Of a stretch of DNA of 21,081 nt, positions 6,640-13,874 are shown piece after piece. Position numbers and translations under genes: made by a program. Source of the stretch: Tannerellaceae bacterium. Lineage in GTDB: Bacteria > Bacteroidota > Bacteroidia > Bacteroidales > Tannerellaceae. Numbering within the stretch: the first letter of the stretch is position 1; each line of letters opens with the position of its first letter. The notes below the pieces were generated by a model that did no database searches, was not told where the DNA came from, and was given only the letters and a program-made list of their open reading frames with translations. The DNA is taken from positions 1-21,081 of the forward strand of contig JAITAD010000084.1 in NCBI GenBank assembly GCA_031284275.1, read 5' to 3'.

Positions 6640-7740
6640 TCAGGACGGCAAAAAATGAAGGTGGAGGACGACGAGTTCGGAGCGGGTGCCGATGCGGTAG
6701 GGTTGGCCGGCTATGCCGATGCCGGAGCTGACGACGTATTGCGTAGCGCCTTTGCGGCAGTAGCCGTAAGGACAGTCGTAGACGAGACGTAACAGCAGAG
6801 GGGCCGGCCATATCTGGCCGTTGTGGGTGTGTCCGTGCAGGCAAAGGTCAGCGCCGTTCATGGCGGATTCGTTGAGCGTATTGGGCTGGTGGTCAAGAAC
6901 GATGAGGGGTTTGGAACGATCCGGAAGACGCATGAGGGAAGCGAGCGTCGCCCGTTGCGGGTTGATATAGTCGTCACGCCCTACGAGGTAGAGGAGAGAG
7001 TCCGGCGAGGCGACGGAATCGACGAGGACGGTGGCGCCGACGGTATGCAGCCATCGTTGCTTGGCGATATAGTTGGCACGGTATTCGTGGTTGCCGTAGA
7101 CGAGATAGACGCCCAAAGGCGCATGGAGGCGGCGCAGGTCGTCCTCAGCGTGCATGGCTTCGGCGAAACGCACCTCGTAATCGATCAGGTCACCTGCCAA
7201 CACGACGATGTCCGGACACTGGGCATTACTCAATTCCACGTAACGCCGAACCCATTCCTTGCCGACGATTTCGCCGATATGGAGGTCGCTCATGAGGACT
7301 ATCGTCAGGCTGTCCCGTTCCGGCACATGTTTGGGTATCGTCAGTCGGACGTGGCGCACGACGGGGTGAGACACCTTGTCGTAGCCTGCCACCAACAGGA
7401 GGGCTATCCCGACCATGGCAACAGTCGCCAATCCGGCGCGCAACGTCCCGCGCCACCGTTCGGGGGCGAAGCGTAAGGGCAGCAGAAGGATGGGGACGGC
7501 GGCGTAATAAATCAGCGCCAAGTACCACGTGTTACAGACGAGCATGATGGGAATCATCACGGCGTCCGGCAATACGTCGTGGAAGAAAAAGCCCGTGAAA
7601 AAGACTCCCCATTCCAATGCGAAAACGCCCAAGAGCGCTTTTCGCCCCCATCCGCCTTTCGGCAACCAACGCCATGCCCACCAACAGATCATCCCTCCGA
7701 GGATGACCTGCCCGTAAACGGATTGCAGGAAAACCCTCAT
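6640..7740 (-). CDS. Membrane-anchored metallophosphoesterase (YkuE-like)
   Basis: 366 residues. Four or so hydrophobic segments occupy about residues 8-120, followed by a calcineurin-like metallophosphoesterase domain. The dinuclear-metal motifs appear in order: SDLHIG (151-156), AGDLID (182-187), GNHEY (216-220), DHQP (283-286) and HGHTHNG (302-308). This layout is typical of YkuE-type membrane phosphoesterases; relatives act on phospholipid or UDP-diacylglucosamine substrates, but the substrate here cannot be inferred. It is the last gene of the leftward operon, starting 3 nt after the nitroreductase stop, and ends 20 nt from the S46 gene. No terminator hairpin is evident in that gap. Confidence 0.92.
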   Translation of the reverse strand: MRVFLQSVYGQVILGGMICWWAWRWLPKGGWGRKALLGVFALEWGVFFTGFFFHDVLPDAVMIPIMLVCNTWYLALIYYAAVPILLLPLRFAPERWRGTLRAGLATVAMVGIALLLVAGYDKVSHPVVRHVRLTIPKHVPERDSLTIVLMSDLHIGEIVGKEWVRRYVELSNAQCPDIVVLAGDLIDYEVRFAEAMHAEDDLRRLHAPLGVYLVYGNHEYRANYIAKQRWLHTVGATVLVDSVASPDSLLYLVGRDDYINPQRATLASLMRLPDRSKPLIVLDHQPNTLNESAMNGADLCLHGHTHNGQIWPAPLLLRLVYDCPYGYCRKGATQYVVSSGIGIAGQPYRIGTRSELVVLHLHFLPS

Positions 7741-7743
7741 TCG

Positions 7744-8379
7744 CTACTCCTTAGGATAGCCGACGGGATTATTCATCAGCAGGAGATGCGATTCTTTGAG
7801 TTGGAGAATGCGGGTGAGCGTTTCCTTATCCATCGTGGCGCGCGGGACGGTAGCCAGTCCGAGGGCGGCACAGGCGACGTTGATGTTTTGGCATACGATG
7901 CCCACATCTACGGCGCCGATGAGTTTCGTCCGTTCGTCACCTCCGCGTAGACGCGACAAGTCGGCTGCCAACACGATACTGACGGGCGCTTCGGCTGCGA
8001 ACGCCTGTCCTGCGGCGACGGCCGTCCGGAAATCACCGGCGGTGAGCAGGCGGAGGAGATGCCCTCCGGCATCGTAGAGGTAAGCCCCCTCTTTGGTGAG
8101 GACAAAGACGTCCACCTCCTGCGCATTGACAGCCGATGGCGCCGTCCGCCGTCCGTCGGGACGGTTCACGCCGTTGGCCGCCCAGAGCAGGTCTGACAAG
8201 TCCTGCGCCGAGAGTTCCTTCTCCGAAAAAGTGCGCTCCGACTTCCTTTTTTCCAGCACCTTCATCAGTCCCTCGCCCCGTTCCCTGTCGGGCGTCACCA
8301 GCTTGATTTCCTTTTCCTGCCCGAAGGCGCATCCGACAAACAGGCAGGAGGCCATCGCTACCGTAAATAAACTTCTCAT
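7744..8379 (-). CDS. Exported nitroreductase-family protein (SagB/ThcOx-like)
   Basis: 211 residues with an N-terminal signal sequence. LFVGC (13-17) is a possible but imperfect lipobox; alternatively cleavage falls after AFG. The rest is a nitroreductase fold: RKSERTF at 45-51 is the usual FMN phosphate-binding Arg/Ser segment, and LLWAANGVNRPDGRRTAPSA at 64-83 is the second FMN contact. The last helix-strand region ends PVGYPKE, a common nitroreductase ending. The family is FMN-dependent; exported members in Bacteroidetes have no settled substrate. An AGAACGA stretch lies just before the start. It sits 18 nt after the PD-(D/E)XK-like gene and 3 nt before the metallophosphoesterase, so it is clearly in the same operon. 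Confidence 0.9.
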   Translation of the reverse strand: MRSLFTVAMASCLFVGCAFGQEKEIKLVTPDRERGEGLMKVLEKRKSERTFSEKELSAQDLSDLLWAANGVNRPDGRRTAPSAVNAQEVDVFVLTKEGAYLYDAGGHLLRLLTAGDFRTAVAAGQAFAAEAPVSIVLAADLSRLRGGDERTKLIGAVDVGIVCQNINVACAALGLATVPRATMDKETLTRILQLKESHLLLMNNPVGYPKE

Positions 8380-8397
8380 ATCGTTCTCATTTTGTGG

Positions 8398-8967
8398 TTA
8401 TACCGTGATTTCCGTCGTTTCCATGAAAGAGAAGCCCAAATAGTATTCGGCAGGCGCTTGCGGCAATCGGATAAACGGCTGCGCTACATCGGGGATTGGA
8501 TGGGTTTTGGGGCGGTTGGAGAAAACACATTTCTTTTTTGCAAAGACACTTATGAAGCTTCGTGTTGCTTCTACCTTCGTGAGTAGTTTGGCGGTCGTGA
8601 GCAGTTGGTGTTTGGCATCTCGCCGCTTGTTCTTCGCCCTGCTGCTTTGGGAAAGTTCGTGCAGGATGAAGACCGATTTACCCTCCTCATAGACAATGAA
8701 ATCGCAACGTTTTATCCCCTCCGCATGTTTCGGCATTTGGTTGAGGAAGTTTTCGTAGTCGATGAGGACGAGCGTTTTCCGTTCCCTGTTGATGTACGTA
8801 GCGCTGCCTGCGCCGACAGGTTGCTTGATGCGGGGGCGTTTGTCCTGAATATCGAAACGGGCGTCACAGACCGTTTCCTTGCGGACGGAAAGCCGCTCCG
8901 GCAAGGGATACTCCGGCTTCGATGAGTGGAGATGGTCGGCGAGGCCGGAAAGCGGAAGGTCATTCAT
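8398..8967 (-). CDS. Small ATPase partner with PD-(D/E)XK-like core
   Basis: 189 residues, no signal or membrane helix; I know no named family for it. Residues 64-130 look like a PD-(D/E)XK nuclease core. A helix with Glu83 (KHAEGIKRC) leads into a strand with Asp89 (CDFIVY), then a strand ending at Glu104 (SVFILHELS), then a basic loop and a helix with Gln121 (AKHQLLTTAKLL). In a standard site the pattern after the second acid would be E-x-K; here it is E-L-S, so the lysine is replaced by Ser106 or supplied from Lys113-118. Its ATG overlaps the ATPase stop by 8 nt (ATGAATGA), so the two must be made together. Local base composition is lower in GC than the neighbours (22 of 60 at 8521-8580), consistent with acquisition. 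It might be a nuclease, or a nuclease-fold protein that has lost activity. Confidence 0.75.
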   Translation of the reverse strand: MNDLPLSGLADHLHSSKPEYPLPERLSVRKETVCDARFDIQDKRPRIKQPVGAGSATYINRERKTLVLIDYENFLNQMPKHAEGIKRCDFIVYEEGKSVFILHELSQSSRAKNKRRDAKHQLLTTAKLLTKVEATRSFISVFAKKKCVFSNRPKTHPIPDVAQPFIRLPQAPAEYYLGFSFMETTEITV

Positions 8968-10051
8968 TTTCCAGCTCGTTGTAACGGTCGTAGATGTCGG
9001 CTATCGGGTCGGACATCGAACGGGTGTTGATAGGTACCTGTCCGGGCTGTTTCAGGTGGTTGAGATATCCACCAAATATTTCAAACACATCGACGTCCTC
9101 TTCCCGCAGGAAAGCGCCGTCCTCCTCTTTCCCTTTCATGCCGGCCATCAGGAGGAGGTTCAGGTGATTGGCGATGTAGGGGCTGTGGGTGGTCATCATC
9201 ACCGTCATGCCGTAGCCGTCATGTTTTTCCACGAGGCAGCGATTGACGATGAAGTTGATCAAGTCCCGCTGACTTTCCGGATAGAGGTTCAATTCCGGCT
9301 CTTCGATGTGAATGTGGACGTTATGGGCTGTCACCATAGGGTCGAAACGCTTCGCAAAGCTGTAATGCCGAGCGAAATACTCGACGATGACGGCCAAAGG
9401 GATGACGGCCTGTATCCCCGAAGAAGCCGTATGCAGGTCTATTTTGTAATCCTCATCACCCTCTCCTTCGGCGTTCGCAATGCAGTATTTCATGCCGAGC
9501 GGGGTCTCTTCGGCAAGGTATCTGATACCGAGGTAACCCAACGACAAATCCCTGACAGACTGCGCCGCCATCCGAAAGTCGCTGAGCGTTTCCGCCGGAA
9601 AGTAATCCATGTACTCCAACCTTTGCGCCTCCGGCAAGGCCGAGATGGTAACCCGTCGTTCCGAGACGAAACAGATCTTTTCGAGGCTTAGCTCGGTTTG
9701 GGGGACGATACGGGAGGCCGCAAGCACCCCGTTCGCATAGGTAATCTCCACATTGCCCCGCACGTAAGTTATCTGCGTTGTCGGACGGACGAACTTCGCC
9801 ATGCCGTTACCTTCCCATATCGTTTGCGGGAGGGAATCAAGCGGCTGCTTGGACAGCCCTGCGTGGTACAGGCAGGATCTGACAGTGAGCGTCTTGTATA
9901 TCCACCGGAAGAGCGCAAGCGCTTTCATGACCGTACTCTTTCCCGAGCCGGACGCCCCGACGATAACGACGAAAGGACGCACAGGATCTAATTCCACCTC
10001 GCAGATGGGGCCGAAGTTCTTGATGCGGATATATTCTTTCGGAGCCTCCAT
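8960..10051 (-). CDS. Stand-alone ABC/AAA-type ATPase (AAA_21/OLD-like, no Toprim)
   Basis: 363 residues, cytoplasmic. The N-terminus is typical of SMC/RecF/OLD-like ATPases (YIRIKNFGPI). Walker A is GASGSGKST at 32-40. An SERR segment near 130 sits where related ATPases have an AERS-like motif. An ABC-like signature ASSGIQAVIPL lies near 209-219, Walker B IEEPELNLYP at 249-258, and the H-loop THSPYI at 288-293. There is no Toprim nuclease domain after it, so any nuclease must be supplied in trans. This makes it similar in design to the ATPase subunits of Septu or PARIS systems, but the partner is neither an HNH nor a DUF4435 protein. It starts 7 nt after nhaD and overlaps its small partner by 8 nt. 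I see no strong ribosome site. Confidence 0.9.
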   Translation of the reverse strand: MEAPKEYIRIKNFGPICEVELDPVRPFVVIVGASGSGKSTVMKALALFRWIYKTLTVRSCLYHAGLSKQPLDSLPQTIWEGNGMAKFVRPTTQITYVRGNVEITYANGVLAASRIVPQTELSLEKICFVSERRVTISALPEAQRLEYMDYFPAETLSDFRMAAQSVRDLSLGYLGIRYLAEETPLGMKYCIANAEGEGDEDYKIDLHTASSGIQAVIPLAVIVEYFARHYSFAKRFDPMVTAHNVHIHIEEPELNLYPESQRDLINFIVNRCLVEKHDGYGMTVMMTTHSPYIANHLNLLLMAGMKGKEEDGAFLREEDVDVFEIFGGYLNHLKQPGQVPINTRSMSDPIADIYDRYNELENE

Positions 10052-10058
10052 CGTTCGG

Positions 10059-11489
10059 TCAGTTGAGGATGAGCGTTTGGAGGTAATAGACGAGGGCGCC
10101 GGAGAGGTAGCCGGCGGAGGCTATCCACGTGATGCGTTTGAGGTACCAGAAGAAAGGGATACGTACAAGCCCCATGACCACCACGCCGGCGGCCGAACCC
10201 AACAGGAGGATGCTGCCCCCTACGCCGGCACAATAGGCCAGAAACTGCCAGAAAGCGCCGTCGGGCAGAAAGTTGGCCGCATAAACGGGGTCTGCCGCCG
10301 TGGCGAGCATCGTCTCATTGATGACGGGGTACATCCCGATGGCGCCGGCCACGATGGGGACGTTATCGACTATGGCCGATATCATGCCGATAATGACGTC
10401 GATGGCCAGCACGTTGCCGACGGTACGGTCGAGCATGGCGGCGAACGAGCCGAGTATGCCGGAGAAGCGCAGCGTATCGACGGCCAGCAGGATACCGATG
10501 AAGAAGAGCAGCGTCGTCCAGTCTATCCGTTGGACGACTTTCGAGAGGCGCAGCTTGATGCTTTCATCGACGGAGGACTTGCGGCGGTACATGATATCCG
10601 TATATATCCAGAGGACGCCGACGCCCAACAGGATACCCATGAAAGGCGGCAGATGGGTGAGGCCTTTGAAGATGGGGACGAAGAGGAGGCAACAGAGGCC
10701 GAGTATGAGGATAGAGAGGCGTTCTTTGGTTTTGAGTTCGTTCAGGATGGCGTTTTCTTTCTGGCGGACGGGGACATTAGGCGGAGTGACGTTGCCGTGA
10801 AGCGCCGGCAGCAGAATGGCCAACGGGACGGCGACCGAGACGATACTTGGCAACCACAGGTGGGATATCGTCTCCCAAGCGGATATATTGCCGTGCACCC
10901 AGAGCATGATGGTGGTGACGTCGCCTATGGGCGACCATGCGCCGCCGCTGTTGGCGGCGATGACGATCATGCTGCCGAAGACCCACCGCTCGCGGAAGTT
11001 ACCGACCCACTTGCTGACGAGCATCACCATGACGATAGAGGTGGTGAGGTTGTCGAGAACGGCTGACATGAAGAACGTCAGAACAGTAACCATGAAGAGG
11101 ATACGCCGTTTGTTCTTCGTCGTTATTCTGTTGGTGATGAACAGGAAGCCGCCGTGTACGTCTACCAGCTCGACGGTCACCATCGCCCCGATGAGGAAAA
11201 ATATCGTGCTCGCTATCCCGCCCAGACACTCCACGATCTGAAAGTCCAGAACGAAATGCAGACACTGTTCGGCAAAAGGCAGGTCGGCGTACTGCGGCTT
11301 CCCCAAGAGAAAGATTTCGAACTCGTGCGCCGACACCGTGGGGATATAGTCGCTTGCCGAGAAAGTATACAGCACCCACAGCAGCGTACCCGTCAGTAAC
11401 GCCGTCCCCGCCTTGTTTACCTTTAAGGGATGTTCGAGTGAGATGAAAAGGTACCCTAAGACGAACAGCGTTACGATAGCTACTTCCAT
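10059..11489 (-). CDS. nhaD: NhaD-type Na+/H+ antiporter
   Basis: A 476-residue inner-membrane protein with about a dozen hydrophobic segments, exchanging cytoplasmic Na+ (or Li+) for protons. NhaD and ion-transporter superfamily signatures are visible: SAVLDNLTTSIVM in the first half, NSGGAWSPIGDVTT just after it, the second inverted-repeat counterpart SAIVDNVPIVAG, and GGSILLLGSAAGVV near the C-terminus. Length fits the family. It is the first gene of the five-gene leftward operon. A candidate promoter lies in the 94-nt gap it shares with the divergent small membrane protein gene. Confidence 0.93.
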   Translation of the reverse strand: MEVAIVTLFVLGYLFISLEHPLKVNKAGTALLTGTLLWVLYTFSASDYIPTVSAHEFEIFLLGKPQYADLPFAEQCLHFVLDFQIVECLGGIASTIFFLIGAMVTVELVDVHGGFLFITNRITTKNKRRILFMVTVLTFFMSAVLDNLTTSIVMVMLVSKWVGNFRERWVFGSMIVIAANSGGAWSPIGDVTTIMLWVHGNISAWETISHLWLPSIVSVAVPLAILLPALHGNVTPPNVPVRQKENAILNELKTKERLSILILGLCCLLFVPIFKGLTHLPPFMGILLGVGVLWIYTDIMYRRKSSVDESIKLRLSKVVQRIDWTTLLFFIGILLAVDTLRFSGILGSFAAMLDRTVGNVLAIDVIIGMISAIVDNVPIVAGAIGMYPVINETMLATAADPVYAANFLPDGAFWQFLAYCAGVGGSILLLGSAAGVVVMGLVRIPFFWYLKRITWIASAGYLSGALVYYLQTLILN

Positions 11490-11515
11490 GTATTTTGCCG
11501 TTGATTTTCAGAGGG

Positions 11516-11546
11516 CAAAAGTCGGTATTTTGTCTTACTTTGCAAG
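11516..11546 (-). promoter_or_regulatory. Candidate promoter of the nhaD operon
   Basis: On the minus strand GACTTTTG (11523 to 11516) is one base off TAnnTTTG, and CTTG (11546 to 11543) lies 19 nt upstream, one base off TTTG. Transcription would start around 11510, about 20 nt before the nhaD ATG. The divergent rightward operon must start in the same 94 nt, where only weak matches such as TTACTTTG (11534-11541) are seen. Confidence 0.35.
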
Positions 11547-11583
11547 CGGTTTCCGATAAATTAAAGTTTTTGCTCCCGTTACC

Positions 11584-11784
11584 ATGAACAGACGAAAGAT
11601 TTTTACACGACTTTTCGCTATCCTTGCCATTTTGACGGCGGCGGCTTCGACGATCGCCTATTTTGCGCTTTGCGACGAAAAGCCGTGGCTGGCTTTTTTC
11701 ATCGCCTGTTGCGGCGGCCTGCTGACCTTCAACTTCCTCGTTTCCCTCTTTCTGGTGCGTAAGAACTTCCGCAAAGACCGATAG
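11584..11784 (+). CDS. Small two-helix membrane protein
   Basis: 66 residues with a basic N-terminus (MNRRKIFTR), two hydrophobic helices at about 10-28 and 35-58, and a basic C-terminus (VRKNFRKDR), so both ends probably face the cytoplasm. I do not recognise a named family. Its TAG stop is followed directly by the ATG of the SpmA-SpmB-like gene with no spacer. It is therefore almost certainly translated as part of that operon and may be a subunit or stabiliser of that membrane protein. Confidence 0.8.
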   Translation: MNRRKIFTRLFAILAILTAAASTIAYFALCDEKPWLAFFIACCGGLLTFNFLVSLFLVRKNFRKDR

Positions 11785-13026
11785 ATGGCGCTGAGTTACA
11801 TCTGGGCAGGTTTCTTTCTCATCGCCTTCGTCGTGGCGGCGGGAAGGATTCTGATGGGGGATACGGAGGTGTTTTCCGACATCGTGAACCAGTCGTTCGC
11901 CTCGGCCAAGATGGGCTTCGAGGTATCTCTGGGGCTGACGGGCGTCCTCTGTTTCTGGCTGGGTATCCTCCGGACAGGCGAAAAAGGCGGACTGGTGCAG
12001 GCGTTGGCACGTTGGGCTGCTCCGCTTTTCAGCAAGCTTTTCCCCGACATTCCCAAGGGGCATCCCGTCACCGGCGCCATCGTCCTCAACTTCTCGGCCA
12101 ACCTGCTCGGCCTGGACAATGCCGCCACCCCCCTCGGCCTCAAAGCCATGCAGCAGTTGCAGGAACTCAACGGCGGCGACAGGGAAACGGCTACCAACCC
12201 GATGATTATGTTCCTCTGCATCAACGCTTCGGGGCTGACCTTGCTGCCGGTGACCATCCTCATGTACCGTCTGCAACTCGGCGCCGCCAACCCTGCCGAC
12301 GTTTTCCTGCCCATCCTGCTGGCCACGTCGGTGGCGACTTTCGTGACGGTGATTGCCGTCGGACGGAAACAGCGGCTGCATATCGGTCGGCGAGCCGTCG
12401 CTGCGGTATCCCTCGCCGTGGGGGCGGTGATTGCCGGCCTGTGCCTCATGCTGCGCTACGCCGGTCAGGAAGCCCTCTCCGCCTATTCCACGCCGGCGGC
12501 CAACTTCTTCCTCTTCGCCGTCATCTGCGGCTTCATCGCCGTAGGGATACGCAAACGGGTGAACGTCTACGAAGCTTTTATCGAGGGGGCGAAGGAAGGC
12601 TTTCAGACGGCGGTGACCATCATACCGTACCTCGTGGCCATACTCGTGGGTATCGGCGTCTTTCGCGCTTCGGGGGCTATGGACTGTCTCATCGGCGGCA
12701 TACGCGCCGCCGTCGCTGCCGTCGGTTGCGACACCTCTTTCGTCGAAGCCCTCCCCACCATCCTGATGAAGCCGCTCAGCGGCAGCGGTGCGCGCGGACT
12801 GATGATAGACGCCATGACGACCTACGGCGCCGACTCCTTCGCCGGCCGCCTCGCCTGCATCGTGCAAGGGTCTACCGACACCACTTTCTACGTCCTTGCC
12901 CTCTACTACGGGAGCATCGGCATACGCCGCACGCGTTATACGTTGCCCTGCGCCCTGTTGGCCGACCTTGCGGGAGTGATCGCCGCCATTCTTGCGGCTT
13001 ACCTCTTCTTCCCGCCGATACCTTGA
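11785..13026 (+). CDS. Fused SpmA-SpmB-like membrane protein (nucleoside-recognition/Gate domains)
   Basis: 413 residues, about ten membrane segments. The N-terminal half resembles SpmA: FEVSLGLTGVLCFWLGILR, then PVTGAIVLNFSANLLGLDNAATPLGLKAMQ. The C-terminal half resembles SpmB: YEAFIEGAKEGFQTAVTIIP, then ILMKPLSGSGARGLM and IVQGSTDTTFYVLALYYGSIG. In Bacillus these are two spore-maturation proteins; fused copies are common in Bacteroidetes that do not sporulate, so the role must be different, perhaps transport of an ion or small solute. It abuts the small membrane protein gene upstream and is followed after 20 nt by an ABC ATPase. Confidence 0.92.
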   Translation: MALSYIWAGFFLIAFVVAAGRILMGDTEVFSDIVNQSFASAKMGFEVSLGLTGVLCFWLGILRTGEKGGLVQALARWAAPLFSKLFPDIPKGHPVTGAIVLNFSANLLGLDNAATPLGLKAMQQLQELNGGDRETATNPMIMFLCINASGLTLLPVTILMYRLQLGAANPADVFLPILLATSVATFVTVIAVGRKQRLHIGRRAVAAVSLAVGAVIAGLCLMLRYAGQEALSAYSTPAANFFLFAVICGFIAVGIRKRVNVYEAFIEGAKEGFQTAVTIIPYLVAILVGIGVFRASGAMDCLIGGIRAAVAAVGCDTSFVEALPTILMKPLSGSGARGLMIDAMTTYGADSFAGRLACIVQGSTDTTFYVLALYYGSIGIRRTRYTLPCALLADLAGVIAAILAAYLFFPPIP

Positions 13027-13046
13027 AAACCGCCGATGCCTTGAAC

Positions 13047-13874
13047 ATGCCGGCCGTCGAGACGCATAACCTCAGCTTGGCTTACCCGCTTCGCGGCGGA
13101 CATCGCCGTACCGTCTATTCAGGTCTCGACCTGCAAGCTCCGCGCGGCGGCCTCACCTGCCTGCTCGGCGTCAATGGCGCCGGCAAATCGACCCTCCTGC
13201 GGACGCTCTGCGGCTTTCTGCCTCCGGCCGACGGTGCGGTGCAGCTCTTCGGCAAAGCCATCGGGCGATATACGCAGGAGGAGCTGTCGCGGACGGCCGG
13301 CGTCGTGCTGACGGAGAAAATCGATGCCGGCGGTCTTACCGTCTACGACCTCGTCTCGCTTGGCCGGCATCCGCACACCGGTTTCTTCGGCCGCCTCGGC
13401 AAAGCCGACCGCCGTATCATCGACGCCGCTCTCCATGCCGTGTCCATCGCCCACAAGTCCGCCGCCCGACTGTCCGACCTGAGCGACGGCGAACGTCAGA
13501 GGGCTGTGATAGCCAAGGCGCTTGCCCAAGAATGCCCGCTCATCGTTCTGGACGAGCCTACGGCCTATCTGGACGTTCCGGCGCGTATCGACACCTTTGC
13601 CCTCCTTCGTCGTCTCTGCGACGAAGCGGGCAAGACGATACTTCTTTCCACGCACGACCTTGACCTCGCCCTGCGTTCGGCCACGCATCTCTGGCTGCTC
13701 CATCCCGACGGCCGTCGCCCGGCCTCCGGCGATCCTTCGGCGCTCCTTCGGTCGGGGGCTTTCGCCGACTTTTTCCGTCCGGACGTTCAGGCCGATCTCC
13801 TTGCCCGTTATTCTATCGAGAGCGTTTCGCCTTCCGATTTGGCGACCATCACCGCCACGCAGGTGTCGCCGTAG
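13047..13874 (+). CDS. FecE/BtuD-like ABC transporter ATPase
   Basis: 275 residues from the ATG at 13047. Motifs: Walker A GVNGAGKST (41-49), signature LSDGERQR (145-152), Walker B LIVLDEP (165-171) and switch His203 in STHD. The D-loop AYLDVPAR and the preceding RHPHTG-type stretch are those of the iron-siderophore, haem and cobalamin importer class (FecE, BtuD, HmuV). In that class the ATPase works with a FecD-like permease and a binding protein; neither is in the window, so it is an orphan or serves components elsewhere. The last 22 residues are encoded antisense to the end of the convergent symporter gene (67-nt overlap), and make this copy somewhat longer than the usual ~255 residues. 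The original stop may have been lost. Confidence 0.9.
   Translation: MPAVETHNLSLAYPLRGGHRRTVYSGLDLQAPRGGLTCLLGVNGAGKSTLLRTLCGFLPPADGAVQLFGKAIGRYTQEELSRTAGVVLTEKIDAGGLTVYDLVSLGRHPHTGFFGRLGKADRRIIDAALHAVSIAHKSAARLSDLSDGERQRAVIAKALAQECPLIVLDEPTAYLDVPARIDTFALLRRLCDEAGKTILLSTHDLDLALRSATHLWLLHPDGRRPASGDPSALLRSGAFADFFRPDVQADLLARYSIESVSPSDLATITATQVSP

Noticed and set aside
8960..10051. GajA/OLD nuclease or retron-associated ATPase
   Set aside because: No Toprim domain follows the ATPase and no reverse transcriptase or UvrD-like helicase gene is nearby.
10999..12867. 622-codon minus-strand frame
   Set aside because: It runs antisense through the SpmA-SpmB fusion and overlaps nhaD in another frame. 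Its composition (His-, Arg- and Gly-rich, no domains) is that of a shadow in GC-rich DNA.
12012..13046. N-terminal extension of the ABC ATPase frame
   Set aside because: This part is an out-of-frame shadow of the SpmA-SpmB gene; the real ATPase begins at the ATG at 13047.
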